64,000 nt of DNA from Epiperipatus broadwayi. Taxonomy: Eukaryota; Onychophora; Udeonychophora; Euonychophora; Peripatidae. Each line of letters starts with the position of its first letter. Position 1 is the first letter of the stretch. This document shows positions 24,881 through 34,641 of the stretch, in pieces. The position numbers and the translations under genes are program-made. Where the stretch lies: positions 1 to 64,000 of the forward strand of contig JAQFVV010013377.1 in the NCBI GenBank assembly GCA_028023455.1, read 5' to 3'. Below the pieces are notes generated by a model, which did not search any database, was not told where the DNA came from, and saw only the letters and a list, made by a program, of their open reading frames with translations.

Positions 24881-25560
24881 CTTATTAAACCTATTATTTT
24901 GAAATTTCCTTGTGAGTATATGACATTTTTAGTTATTAAAATGATTCTAAAGTTTTAAATGAAAGTTCAATTAATATTTACGTCTTGAATATTTTTACTC
25001 GATATTTACACTGAATAAATCACTACACACTACAATCTGTTTGATGTTTTATTGCTTGCATGCACACATTAATTTTAATCAATTTATTTTTGAACTAAAT
25101 AGATCTTTTAATATATTTAAAGGATAAATTTGATTTGTTTTCTCTCCAGTAATGTAAAAATATTTATTGTGTAAGAGATCTTCGAATTATTGTTTGGACG
25201 TAAGAAAACGCAAATTTATCTTTTTAAAATAATACGTTTGCGAAATAAAAGATCTATAAAAAGTTGCTTGAAATATTATTTTAAAGTATAACGAAGTTCA
25301 GAAACAAATACTGCCAGAACGATTTTTAGTTGTTTTGAAAGATTGAAGTAAAAAAAGAAGTCGTAAAAATTACTTTTTAAAAAAAATAGAAAACATTTTT
25401 ACAGAAAAAAAAAACATCGATTTTTAAAAGAAAATAATTTAAAAATACATAGATTTATCAAACCGTGTAATTCAATGTAACCGTATTAAGTCTGAACGCA
25501 TATTTAAATAATTGTGGTTTATATATTAATCACACCTTCACATTATACGCTGTTTTTTTA
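24881..25560. other. AT-rich non-coding DNA
   Basis: The stretch is rich in A-runs and contains no coding trace. From about 25470 the sequence gradually becomes less AT-rich and leads into the motif-bearing repeat. Confidence 0.5.
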
Positions 25561-25619
25561 AGAATGTGTGTATAAAACAACCCTACGAAGCGAGTGTAAA
25601 AGATTGCTTCTAAACAGTG

Positions 25620-25990
25620 CCATTTTTCCTTGCGTAGCGGGGAGAAACAGCGCCACCTAGTGGGCTACATTGCTGGCTACTTGCTGTTTAGCAGACGATG
25701 TAAGCTGGATCGGTTTACCTATGGCTAACAGTGGGCAGTAGTGCTGGCTGCTACTTGGCATAATGTTTCTGTGCGTACGCATGGTGAACAGCACCATCTA
25801 GTTAGTGGCTGGAACTTTGCGTCATCTGCTTTTGGCCCTACTTTGGCATGTTTCTGTGCATATGCATGGTGAACAGCGCCATCTAGCGGCTGGAACTTGC
25901 ATCATCTGCTTTTGGCCCTCTAATCTGAATATTTCTGTGTTGGCCATGTAAAACAGTGCCTCTTGCGGCCGCATTACAAGGGGAACACAA
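25620..25990. repeat. GC-richer repeat with CTCF-like motifs
   Basis: This is an unusually GC-rich block for the window. Two sub-units (about 25762-25845 and 25848-25925, offset 85) share TGTTTCTGTGC, GCATGGTGAACAGC, CCATCTAG, GCTGGAACTT and ATCATCTGCTTTTGGCC-like words. Three CAGC(G/A)CCA(C/T)CTAG sites in one orientation lie at 25648, 25789 and 25874; the reverse complement CTAGATGGCGCTG agrees with the insect CTCF core as I know it. A fourth, degraded site (CAGTGCCTCTTGCGG) lies near 25954. The block runs into the 29-base arm at 25977. Confidence 0.55.
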
Positions 25991-26005
25991 GAACCATATT
26001 TTTAT
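25977..26005 (-). repeat. 29-bp inverted repeat, right arm
   Basis: This is the exact reverse complement of 23845-23873. Immediately to the right begins sequence shared with the LTR-like repeats. The pair may be the ends of an inserted DNA element now containing the gap, the RTE scrap and the CTCF-like block, or a copy-pasted piece in opposite orientation. Confidence 0.85.
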
Positions 26006-26251
26006 GTGTTAATTTCTGGCAGTGGCTTTTATTTTTTTTTATATTTAAGATATAAAGTTATATTTTATTATCTCTGCTACTCCCTGAGCTAGTGACGTTG
26101 GGCTAACAATCTAAATATTTAAATAAAGTGGAATCTTAACAGCGTATATCTGTCTACTTTATAAATTTTTCTAGGCTCAAATGCCTAGATGGCACCCTTG
26201 TAGTGCAGATTGCGGTTAGATTCAATCTCTACTTTCTTTTGGATCGTTATA
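26006..26251 (+). mobile_element. LTR-like repeat, copy 2 (3' part only)
   Basis: This matches the last 250 bases of copies 1 and 3: CTGGCAGTGGCTTTTATT, the AAATAAAGTG-type words, TATAAAT at 26160, the hairpin TCTAGGC...GCCTAGA (26170-26189), the CTAGATGGCACCC motif and the terminal GGATCGTTATA. The upstream 1.7 kb of the repeat is missing. Unlike the other two, this copy is followed by a primer-binding-site-like sequence, which supports the LTR reading and marks this as a 5' LTR end. Confidence 0.75.
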
Positions 26252-26253
26252 AC

Positions 26254-26271
26254 TGGCTACCCAACATGAGC
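26254..26271 (+). promoter_or_regulatory. Putative primer-binding site
   Basis: TGGCTACCCAACATGAGC begins two bases after the LTR-like end. Many LTR retrotransposons have a TGG...CCCAAC...-type site complementary to a tRNA 3' end at this place. The cognate tRNA was not identified. Confidence 0.5.
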
Positions 26272-26747
26272 CAATATTTAATAAACCGAGTGCCCTGAGA
26301 ATTTTAAAGATAAATCATGCCCATAATATTTTTTCTGAAATATAAATATATTTTTTGTATTAACGTAAAGTTATGCTTTGAATTTTGTATTAAAGGTACT
26401 GCCAGTAGGAAAAATTGTGCATATATAAAAATAAATGTGAGGAATAAAACATAATAATAAATATAAATCATAATTTTTTTTAAAAAAGTCTTGTTAAATT
26501 AAAATCTAATCATTCAACTTGAGTAAGTAATAGTTCAAAGTAGAAGAAATTTGGAAGGGAAAGGACAGAAATTTAGTTGGTAGTAAGGAATCAACAGTCA
26601 ACTTTTTTTTTATCATTACATTTGGCTGTAATTACTGTTTTGTCTTTTAAAAAAATAAAGTTTTGTTTTTTTGAAATTTTCATATAATCAATTACTAACA
26701 CTAAGTAAATTCTTTTTTTTTTTTTTTTTTAGGAAGTTTACTGATAT
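26272..26747. other. Short internal remnant between LTR-like copies
   Basis: The stretch between the primer-site-like motif and copy 3 carries no gag or pol trace. A purine-rich run (GAAGGGAAAGGACAGAAA, about 26554-26571) could be an old polypurine tract but lies too far from the copy 3 start to be convincing. Confidence 0.35.
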
Positions 26748-28830
26748 GTAACGATATATAAATATGCCGTTACATTAATTTGAAATAAAAACTTTTAAGT
26801 TCGCAAATAAAAATAAATGTAATAAAAAAAACAACTAAACACTAAAATTAAAATGTTTGTTAAACGTATATATATTCGCACAGATGCAAAACTTTAAAAA
26901 AAAATTTTTTTTTATAAAAAAATAAGGATTTGAACGTATTTTTTTATAAAAAATACAAGATTTAAATATAAGAATATTTTAATAAAGAAATAACGTAAGT
27001 AAAAATAAAAACAGGTATTAATTAATTCCTGTAATCTGTAAATGGAAATGATTGGTTATTAATTGAAAACAAGCAAGCCTTGGGCTCTTGTGTAATTAAA
27101 AAGTCAGATGAAAATTAGATAAGAGAATAAAGAGAAATTAGTTTGACCAATGGAAGCACCAAGCCTCAGCCTGGACCTGAATGAAAAGGATGGATTAGTG
27201 ATGTTTTGTTGGTTGAATCTGTGTGGATACTATATAAAGAGAAATACAGTTTTCCTGACAGTTTCAAGCTTGATTTGGGAGACGAACAATAAGACGCACT
27301 TGTCGTCTCTCTCACTTATTTTAAAAAATGAAAAGACTGTGATACCAGAATGGAACCAGCTAATGCTACATCCAGAACTTCAGAGCAGTCTTCCAATGGA
27401 GATGTCATGGGAATTAAAAACAGAAACCTGGACTCTTCTACCGTGAGCTATGAACTTTACAATTTTAAAAAATAATTAATAACTTTTGTTCAAACTTTTA
27501 AGATTCAGCTAACCTAAATTTTAAAACAAACACTCTTATCTGATTTTCAAATTAACAATTAATATTTAAATTATATATATCTGACTTATGTTTCAAATTA
27601 ATTATAGGTGTTTAAGTTTTACATATTTGCTTGCTAAAGAAAAAAATCATTTCCATTTTATTAATTTTATTTGTATTAATATTTATTCTTTAAATTATAA
27701 ATGATGAAATTTAAGTTGGGTATGGATGTTGCATGGATTCGTTAGCAGTTGTGTCGCTGTTTTACATTCAATTGGAATATATAGGTCATTGTTGTCTATG
27801 CGGCATCTTATGATGAATGCTATTGGGCTTCTTGTATTCCCTCTGCAATTGATGTTATCGATGACTTTGTATTTTGATCAGTTATGCTTATTCTGGAATG
27901 TTTTTAACCGTGGAATCTATGCAGCCAATCTATACTCAACATTATAAAATAAATTTTATAAAATTCATCCGTACGAACGTATCTAAAGGTTAAATTTAAG
28001 TCGGGCAGGAAATCTTAGGTTATTCATTTCATAGTTGAATAGGTCAATGGATTGGATATATTTGTGTAATTAGTAGATGTAGTATGAGTTTCACTACGTG
28101 CAGAATTGCTGTATACACTGCACCAACCCTTTGCCTATGGATGGGATTGTAGGTCGGTAAAAAGGACCGCGGTCCCTTCCTATGGAGTTTTTATTTTATT
28201 GTTCTTCTTGCTATACAGATGTAACATTCCTGTATTGGTCAGGAGTCAATGTCTTCTCTAACTACACTGTTCAGATGTCCATTCCTGACAGTATAGTATA
28301 TTTTGTGCTGTTGTATTTCATACTACATTGAATACATAAATGTATCAGATGGATTGACACCGGTTTGACTGCGAACTTTTGGCCTAAGATTAAATAAGGG
28401 AAAGAATATTTTCTTTTCAAATGCAGATCTATGTAGACTATTCATACTTGATCCTCTAAATAAAATATTAAACTCATTGCAATCTATTTAAATGTAAAAT
28501 TAAAAGTTAATATAAAAATCTAAAATGTTAAATTTATTCCTCAAAATTTGGTTAAATTTATATGTGCGTAAATAAATGTTTGTTTGGTATTTTCTGGCAG
28601 TGGCTTTTATTTTTTTATATTTAAGATATAAAGTTATATTTTATTATCTCTGCTACTCCCTGAACTAGTGACATTGGGCTAATGATCTAAATATTTAAAT
28701 AAAGTGGAATCTTTATCAGCGCGTATCTGCCTACTTTATAAATTTTTCTAGGCTCAACTGCCTAGATGGCGCCCTTGTAGTGCAGATTGCGGTTAGATTC
28801 GAACTTCACTTTCTTTTGGATCATTATAAT
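26748..28830 (+). mobile_element. LTR-like repeat, copy 3 (about 2.1 kb)
   Basis: This is the best preserved copy. It starts TGTAACGATATATAAATATG and ends GGATCATTATA, followed by an AT tract. Conserved landmarks shared with copy 1 are TATATAAA at 27231, a TGATACCAGAATGGAACCAG block near 27338, the GGTATGGATGTTGCATGG block near 27719, TATAAAT at 28737, the TCTAGGC...GCCTAGA hairpin (28747-28766) and CTAGATGGCGCCC (28762). The 98-residue open frame at 27150-27446 is not kept in copy 1, so I do not call it a gene. The length is at the upper end for LTRs; a non-autonomous element is the alternative. Confidence 0.7.
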
Positions 28831-28955
28831 ATATATATGTTAATTCTAATGTTTTCACGGATAAAAGATGTCATATTATTATTACTATTTGCAGGATATT
28901 CTGTGTAGTGAAAAAGCTAAATGCTGACATTTCAGTACAATATCAAGTACCTTCC

Positions 28956-29752
28956 TCAGAGTGTCCTCTTTCTCAAATCATAAGAATGTATGTGAGATTT
29001 AAAATCGTTTTTATCGTTTTCTTTCTCCTCATATTTAAATTCTATTGGTTGATAATTTTTAAAATTTTTTTTATCTTCCATTAGTTTCTTCCAAATGTTG
29101 TTAATCTTCTTTAACTCACACTTTTCATTTATGCTCTTGGGCCTTTTAAAAACTTCTATAGCTTCTCTTAGCAATCTCTGGTCATATTGTTCAATTTTTG
29201 CTAAAATCTTTGTTTTTTTTAAATTGATATCATGATTTGTTAATATGAGAATAAATAGCTGATGAATTGGATTTTTGTCTCACTGCCAGAATGTGTTCTT
29301 CCTTTCTAATATTTATTCTACGATTAGTCTGTCCTATATATGTATGTGGACAGACCCTACATGGAATTTCATACACACCATGACACTCCAAAGCAATTTT
29401 ATCTTTAGGAAGAAAAAAAAATTTCACTAATTTTTTTATAAGTAGTGTAAATTGTGTGATTATTATCATTCTTTAAAATGTTACCAATTCTATCAGTTAC
29501 TCTTTTAATATATGGCAAAATTGTCTTAATTTTTGATGTATCAAAATCTTTTTTCTTTTGATATGTATAAGCCCTATTAATAATTTTGTAATTAAAACTA
29601 TTATGAAGAAGCATTTTATTAGTAGCAAAAAGGTCCCGGTGAAAATGGCTATCATCAGAAAGTCTCTTTGTTCTATCCAATAATGTCTTTGCCACTGAAA
29701 ATAGTTGTGCAGGATGGTGATGAGAGAAAAATGCAGATATCTCCCAGTGCAT
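28956..29752 (-). pseudogene. Penelope copy A, GIY-YIG endonuclease
   Basis: After a frameshift following the reverse transcriptase, the frame 29405-29752 carries the linker (RLSDDSHFHRDLFATNK). A further shift leads to 29230-29469 with GVYEIPCRVCPHTYIGQTNR, the GIY...YIG signature interrupted by the Penelope-type CxxC. A third shift leads to 28956-29174, ending HSYDLRKRTL. The three pieces together are collinear with copy C. The shifts lie at or next to A/T runs. Confidence 0.9.
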
Positions 29753-30806
29753 GTTGGTTTTTTAAATATGTCATGGGATAAAGAACCATCTTCCCTTCTT
29801 TCAATCAAAACATCTAAAAAAGGTAATTGATTATTATTTTCTATTTCCATGGTAAATTTAATATTGTTGTGAAGAGAGTTTAAAAAATTAAAAAATTCAT
29901 CAAGAGCATGCTTACCATGAGCCCAAATAACAAAGGTATCATCAACATACCTCAGCCATATAGATGGTTTTTTAACTGCTAAAGTCAAAATTTTATTTTC
30001 CAAATCCTCCATAAAAATAGAAGCTAATCCTGGAGAAATTGGTGAACCCATAGCTAGACCTGATGTTTGTTTATACATCTGCCCATCAAAAACAAAAAAT
30101 GTATTCGATAAGCAGTGTTCAATCAAAAACTACAGCAAAATTAGGCAACTGAATATTTTTTTAAAACTTTAATCGCTTCATTTACAGATACACTAGTAAA
30201 AAGTGAAACAATGTCAAAACTTACCAAAATATCATTCTTAGTCAATTTAATATCCCGGATAAGCTCAAGAAAATGATTAGCATCTTTAACATATGATGAC
30301 ATTGTTGTTAAATGCGGCTGTAAAAATGAAGTCAAAAAACGAGCTAGTCTCTGTGTAGGTGAACCAACTGCACTTACAATCAGTCTCAATGAAATATCTG
30401 GCTTGTGAACTTTTGGTTAACCATATAATTTTGGATAAAAACAAAATTTTTCCCTCGGAATAAGCTGTATCTTTGTTTCTAAATCTAGATCAGTAGAATA
30501 AATTAATGCTTTCATTTTCTTTTCAAGATAAGTCATAGGATCTCTATAAATTTTTTTATAAATATTATCATTTAATAAATCATGTATTTTTTTAAAATAA
30601 TCAGCCTTATTTAAAATTACTGTAGTATTACCCTTATCTGCCGGAAGAATAGTAATAGATTTGTCATTTTTTAAAGCAAACAAAGCTCTTCTTTTATTAA
30701 TTGATAAATTAGTTTTAGGTGGTTTTGCCTTATTTAAAATATCGTATATTTTTCCCCTCACTATATCTGCATCCCCACAAGGTATTTTTGATAGACTACT
30801 TTCCAC
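29497..30806 (-). pseudogene. Penelope copy A, reverse transcriptase
   Basis: The reverse transcriptase is split into three readable pieces: 30417-30806 (with LPADKGNTTVI and PREKFCFYPKLYG), 30141-30389 (SFDIVSLFTSVSVNEA, motif A) and 29497-30126 (SGLAMGSPISPGLASIF, motif B, and RYVDDTFVIW, motif C with the catalytic Asp pair). A stop at 30414 replaces the Leu that precedes PKVHKP in copy C, and an extra A in an A-run near 30160 shifts the frame. Motif residues are otherwise intact. The domain would copy RNA into DNA at a nicked end. Confidence 0.9.
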
Positions 30807-30890
30807 TTTGCAAATAATATTTTCAAAAGATAATTTTGTTGGTGTTATTGCAAAATTAAAACTTTTATTTAAAACTTTTAGTTCAAAGTC

Positions 30891-31412
30891 TCATAATTTT
30901 CTATCAGATAAATTCTTTACAGCGTGCACACTTCCTCGTTCAGACAAAGACAAAGATAGCATTTCCTGTTTCTTTGTAAGTAGTTTGTTAAATTTACTCA
31001 TTTGCCTTCGAAATTTAAAATCACCTTCTTTAGTCACTCTAAAATAAATGATTTTATCACAAATTGACCATAATGTTGGATGAAAAGTATTACTTACTAA
31101 AAGGCGGAGTTGTAGAAATTTTTTATCTAAAAAGTCTAACTTTTTTCTTGTATTTCTAATAAAAGAAGTTAAAATATCAAAACTTGCCTTATTCAAAACT
31201 GCGTCAATTTTCTTTGTATGCGTATGGAAGGAAATTTTACAACAGCTAGGATAAAGTCCATTTCTTTTACAGTTGAGTAAAAATTGAAGATTATAAATGG
31301 CTTTAATTTTCTTCACAGACATTCTTTCAAAACACCTCCATTCTGTAAACCAATCTTTCCCGTAAAGATGAATAATGTTAATTCTAACGTTTTCACGGAT
31401 AAAAGATGTCAT
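30891..31412 (-). pseudogene. Penelope copy A, N-terminal region
   Basis: A 173-residue frame starts MTSFIRENVRINIIHLYGK and is Lys/Phe/Cys-rich, with a CKRNGLYPSCCKI segment and later SLSLSERGSVHAVKNLSD. It is homologous to the N-terminal region of copy C. It ends at a stop after NLSDRKL; the next piece of the same protein (from 30806) is in the same frame, so the break is a point mutation. The start lies inside the terminal repeat, so an upstream tandem copy supplies the promoter region. Confidence 0.75.
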
Positions 31413-31549
31413 ATTATTATTACTATTTGCGGGATATTCCGTGTAGTGAAAAAGCTAAATGCTGACGTTTCAGTACAATATCAAGTACCTTCCTCAGAGC
31501 GTCCTCTTTCTCAAATCATAAGAATGCATGTGAGATTTAAAATCATTGG

Positions 31550-32822
31550 GTAAGTTTTGACATTGTTTCACTTTTTACTAGTGTACCTGTAAATGAAGCG
31601 ATTCAAGTTTTAAAAAATATTCAGTTGCCTAATTTTGCTAAGGTTTTGATTGAACACTGCTTATCGAATACATTTTTTGTTTTTGATGGGCAGATGTATA
31701 AACAAACATCAGGTCTAGCTATGGGTTCACCAATTTCTCCAGCATTAGCTTCTATTTTTATGGAGGATTTGGAAAATAAAATTTTGACTTTAGCAGTTAA
31801 AAAACCTTCTATATGGCTGAGGTATGTTGATGATACCTTTGTTATTTGGGCTCATGGTAAGCATGCTCTTGATGACATTTTTAATTTTTTAAACTCTCTT
31901 CACAACAATATTAAATTTACCATGGAAATAGAAAATAATAATCAATTACCTTTTTTAGATGTTTTGATTGAAAGAAGGGAAGATGGTTCTTTATCCCATG
32001 GCATATTTAAAAAACCAACACACACTGGGAGATATCTGCATTTTTCTCTCATCACCATCCTGCACAACTATTTTCAGTGGCAAAGACATTATTGGATAGA
32101 ACAAAGAGACTTTCTGATGATAGCCATTTTCACCGGGACCTTTTTGCTACTAATAAAATGCTTCTTCATAATGGTTTTAATTACAAAATTATTAATAAAG
32201 CTTATACGTATCAAAAGAAAAAAGATTTTGATACATCAAAAATTAAGACAATTTTGCCATATATTAAAGCAGTAACTGATAGAATTGGTAACATTTTAAA
32301 GAATAATAATAATCACACAATTTACACTACTTATAAAAAAATTAGTGAAATATTTTTTCTTCCTAAAGATAAAATTGCTTTGGAGTGTCATGGTGTGTAT
32401 GAAATTCCATGTAGGGTCTGTCCACATACATATATAGGACAGACTAATCGTAGAATAAATATTAGAAAGGAAGAACACATTCTGGCAGTGAAAGAAAAAT
32501 CCAATTCATCAGCTATTTATTCTCATATTAAATTAACAAATCATGATATCAATTTTGAAAAAAACAAATATTTTAGCAAAAATTGAACAATATGACCAGA
32601 GATTGCTAAGAGAAGTTATAGAGATTTTTAAAAAGCCCCAGAGCATAAATGAAAGGTGTGAGTTAAAGAAGATTAACAACATTTGGAAGAAACTATTGGA
32701 AGACAAAATATATGTTAAAACTTCTCAACCAATAGAATTTAAATATGAGGAGAAAGAAAACAATAAAAATGATTTTAAATCTCACATGAATTCTTATAAT
32801 TTGAGAAAGAGGACGCTCTGAG
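31550..32822 (+). mobile_element. Penelope-like element copy B, 5'-truncated
   Basis: The copy begins abruptly inside reverse-transcriptase motif A (GTAAGTTTTGACATTGTTTC) and runs on the plus strand to the usual coding end. Frame 31625-32275 has SGLAMGSPISPALASIF and RYVDDTFVIW. Frame 32077-32586 has the linker and GVYEIPCRVCPHTYIGQTNR with downstream NIRKEEH. Frame 32543-32821 gives the C-terminal tail. The pieces overlap in different frames, so two shifts separate them. Its end is the left terminal repeat of copy C, making B and C a partial tandem dimer, while with A it is head-to-head. Confidence 0.9.
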
Positions 32823-32902
32823 GAAGGTACTTGACATTGTACTGAAACATCAGCATTTAGCTTTTTCACTACACAGAATATCCGACAAATAGTAATAATA
32901 AT

Positions 32903-33316
32903 ATGACATCTTTTATGCGTAAAAACATTAGAATTAACATTATTCATCTTTACGGGAAAGATTGTTTTACAGAAAGGAGGTGTTTTGAAAGAATGTGTGT
33001 GAAGAAAATTAAAGCCGTTTATAATCTTCAATTTTTACTCAACTGTAAAAGAAATGGACTTTATCCTAGCTGTTGTAAAATTTCCTTCCATACGCATACG
33101 AAGAAAATTGACGCAGTTTTGAATAAGGCAAGTTTTGATATTTTAACTTCTTTTATTAGAAATACAAGAAAAAAGTTAGACTTTTTAGATAAAAAATTGT
33201 TACAACTCCGCCTTTTATTAAGTAATACTTTTCATCCAAAATTATGGTCAATTTGTGATAAAATCATTTATTTTAGAGTGACTAAAGAAGGTGATTTTAA
33301 ATTTCAAGGCAAATGA
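32903..33316 (+). pseudogene. Penelope copy C, N-terminal region
   Basis: Residues 1-137 start MTSFMRKNIRINIIHLYGK and end GDFKFQGK at a stop. A frameshift there leads into a NKFHKLLTKKQEMLSLSL-like continuation (33316-33412) with another stop (SD followed by TGA at 33411), after which the frame continues toward the reverse transcriptase. The CKRNGLYPSCCKI segment is kept. The role of this region is not established; it precedes the reverse transcriptase in Penelope proteins. Confidence 0.75.
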
Positions 33317-33507
33317 ATAAATTTCACAAACTACTTACAAAGAAACAGGAAATGCTATCTTTGTCTTTGTCTGAACGAGGAAGTGTGCACACTGTAAAGA
33401 ATTTATCTGATTGAAAATTATCAGACTTTGAACTAAAAGTTTTAAATAAAGGTTTTAATTTTGCAATAACACCAACAAAATTATCTTTTAAGGATATTAT
33501 TTGCAGA

Positions 33508-34641
33508 GTGGAAAGTAGTCTATCAAAAATACCTTGTGGGGATGCAGATATAGTGAGGGGAAAAATATACGATATTTTAAATAAGGCAAAACCACCTAAA
33601 ACTAATTTATCAATCAATGAAAGAAGAGCTTTGTTTGCTTTAAAAAATGACAAATCTATTACTATTCTTCCGGCAGATAAGGGTAATACTACAGTAATTT
33701 TAAATAAGGCTGATTATTTTAAAAAAATACATGATTTATTAAATGATAATATTTATAAAAAAATTTATAGAGATCCTATGACTTATCTTGAAAAGAAAAC
33801 GAAAGCATTAATTTATTCTACTGATCTAGATTTAGAAACAAAGATACAGCTTACTCCGAGGGAAAAATCTTCTTTTTATCCAAAATTATATGGTTTACCA
33901 AAAGTTCACAAGCCAGATATTTCATTGAGACCGATTGTAAGTGCAGTTGGTTCACCTACACAGACACTAGCTCGTTTTTTGACTTTTTTTTTACAGCTGC
34001 ATTTAACAACGATGTCATCATATGTTAAAGATGCTAATCATTTTCTTGAGCTTATCCGGGATATTAAATTGACTAAGAATGATATTTTGGTAAGTTTTGA
34101 CATTGTTTCACTTTTTACTAGTGTATCTGTAAATGAAGCGATTCAAGTTTTAAAAAATATTCGGTTGACTAATTTTGCTGTGGTTTTGATTGAACACTGC
34201 TTATCGAATACATTTTTTGTTTTTGATGGGAAGATGTATAAACAAACATCAGGTCTAGCTATGGGTTCACCAATTTCTCCAGCATTAGCTTCTATTTTTA
34301 TGGAGGATTTGGAAAATAAAATTTTGACTTTAGCAGTTAAAAAACCATCTATATGGCTGAGGTATGTTGATGATACCTTTGTTATTTGGCCTCATGGTAA
34401 GCATGCTCTTGGTGATTTTTTTAATTTTTTAAACTCTCTTCACAACAATATTAAATTTACCATGGAAATAGAAAATAATAATCTATTACCTTTTTTAGAT
34501 GTTTTGATTGAAAGAAGGGAAGATGGTTCTTTATCCCATGGTATATATAAAAAAACCAACACACACTGGGAGATATCTGCATTTTTCCTCTCATCACCAT
34601 CCTGCACAACTATTTTCAGTGGCAAAGACATTATTGGATAG
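33508..34641 (+). CDS. Penelope-like reverse transcriptase (longest intact piece)
   Basis: This 377-residue open frame is the longest uninterrupted retroelement frame in the cluster. Landmarks by residue: LPADKGNTTVI at 54-64, LPKVHKPDISLRPIVSAVG at 130-148, SFDIVSLFT (motif A) at 196-204, SGLAMGSPISP (motif B) at 248-258, and RYVDDTFVIW (motif C with two catalytic aspartates) at 285-294. These are the Penelope-type reverse-transcriptase motifs. The ATG is probably internal; the same frame extends upstream to the stop near 33411. The frame ends early because of one extra base in an A-run near 34550, after which the protein continues in another frame (34508-35203). All catalytic residues that can be seen are intact. 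Confidence 0.9.
   Translation: MESSLSKIPCGDADIVRGKIYDILNKAKPPKTNLSINERRALFALKNDKSITILPADKGNTTVILNKADYFKKIHDLLNDNIYKKIYRDPMTYLEKKTKALIYSTDLDLETKIQLTPREKSSFYPKLYGLPKVHKPDISLRPIVSAVGSPTQTLARFLTFFLQLHLTTMSSYVKDANHFLELIRDIKLTKNDILVSFDIVSLFTSVSVNEAIQVLKNIRLTNFAVVLIEHCLSNTFFVFDGKMYKQTSGLAMGSPISPALASIFMEDLENKILTLAVKKPSIWLRYVDDTFVIWPHGKHALGDFFNFLNSLHNNIKFTMEIENNNLLPFLDVLIERREDGSLSHGIYKKTNTHWEISAFFLSSPSCTTIFSGKDIIG

Larger units (their letters stand above)
28845..31549 (-). mobile_element. Penelope-like element copy A, near full length
   Basis: This is a Penelope-like retroelement on the minus strand with N-terminal, reverse-transcriptase and GIY-YIG parts, flanked by related direct terminal repeats: about 28845-28990 on the left and 31375-31549 on the right. 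The right repeat also contains the 3' coding end of a tandem upstream copy (the HSYDLRKRTL-type end), the arrangement known for Penelope LTRs. It directly abuts copy B in head-to-head orientation at 31549/31550. The coding region has several frameshifts and two stops. Confidence 0.9.

Noticed and set aside
27150-27446. 98-residue open frame in LTR-like copy 3 as a gene
   Set aside because: The homologous region of copy 1 does not keep the frame, and the stretch overlaps a conserved TATA box, so it is regulatory repeat DNA.
30661-31047. Plus-strand open frame opposite Penelope copy A (and the matching minus frame at 33324-33653 opposite copy C)
   Set aside because: These are antisense shadows of the Penelope N-terminal and reverse-transcriptase region, which has clear motifs on the other strand.
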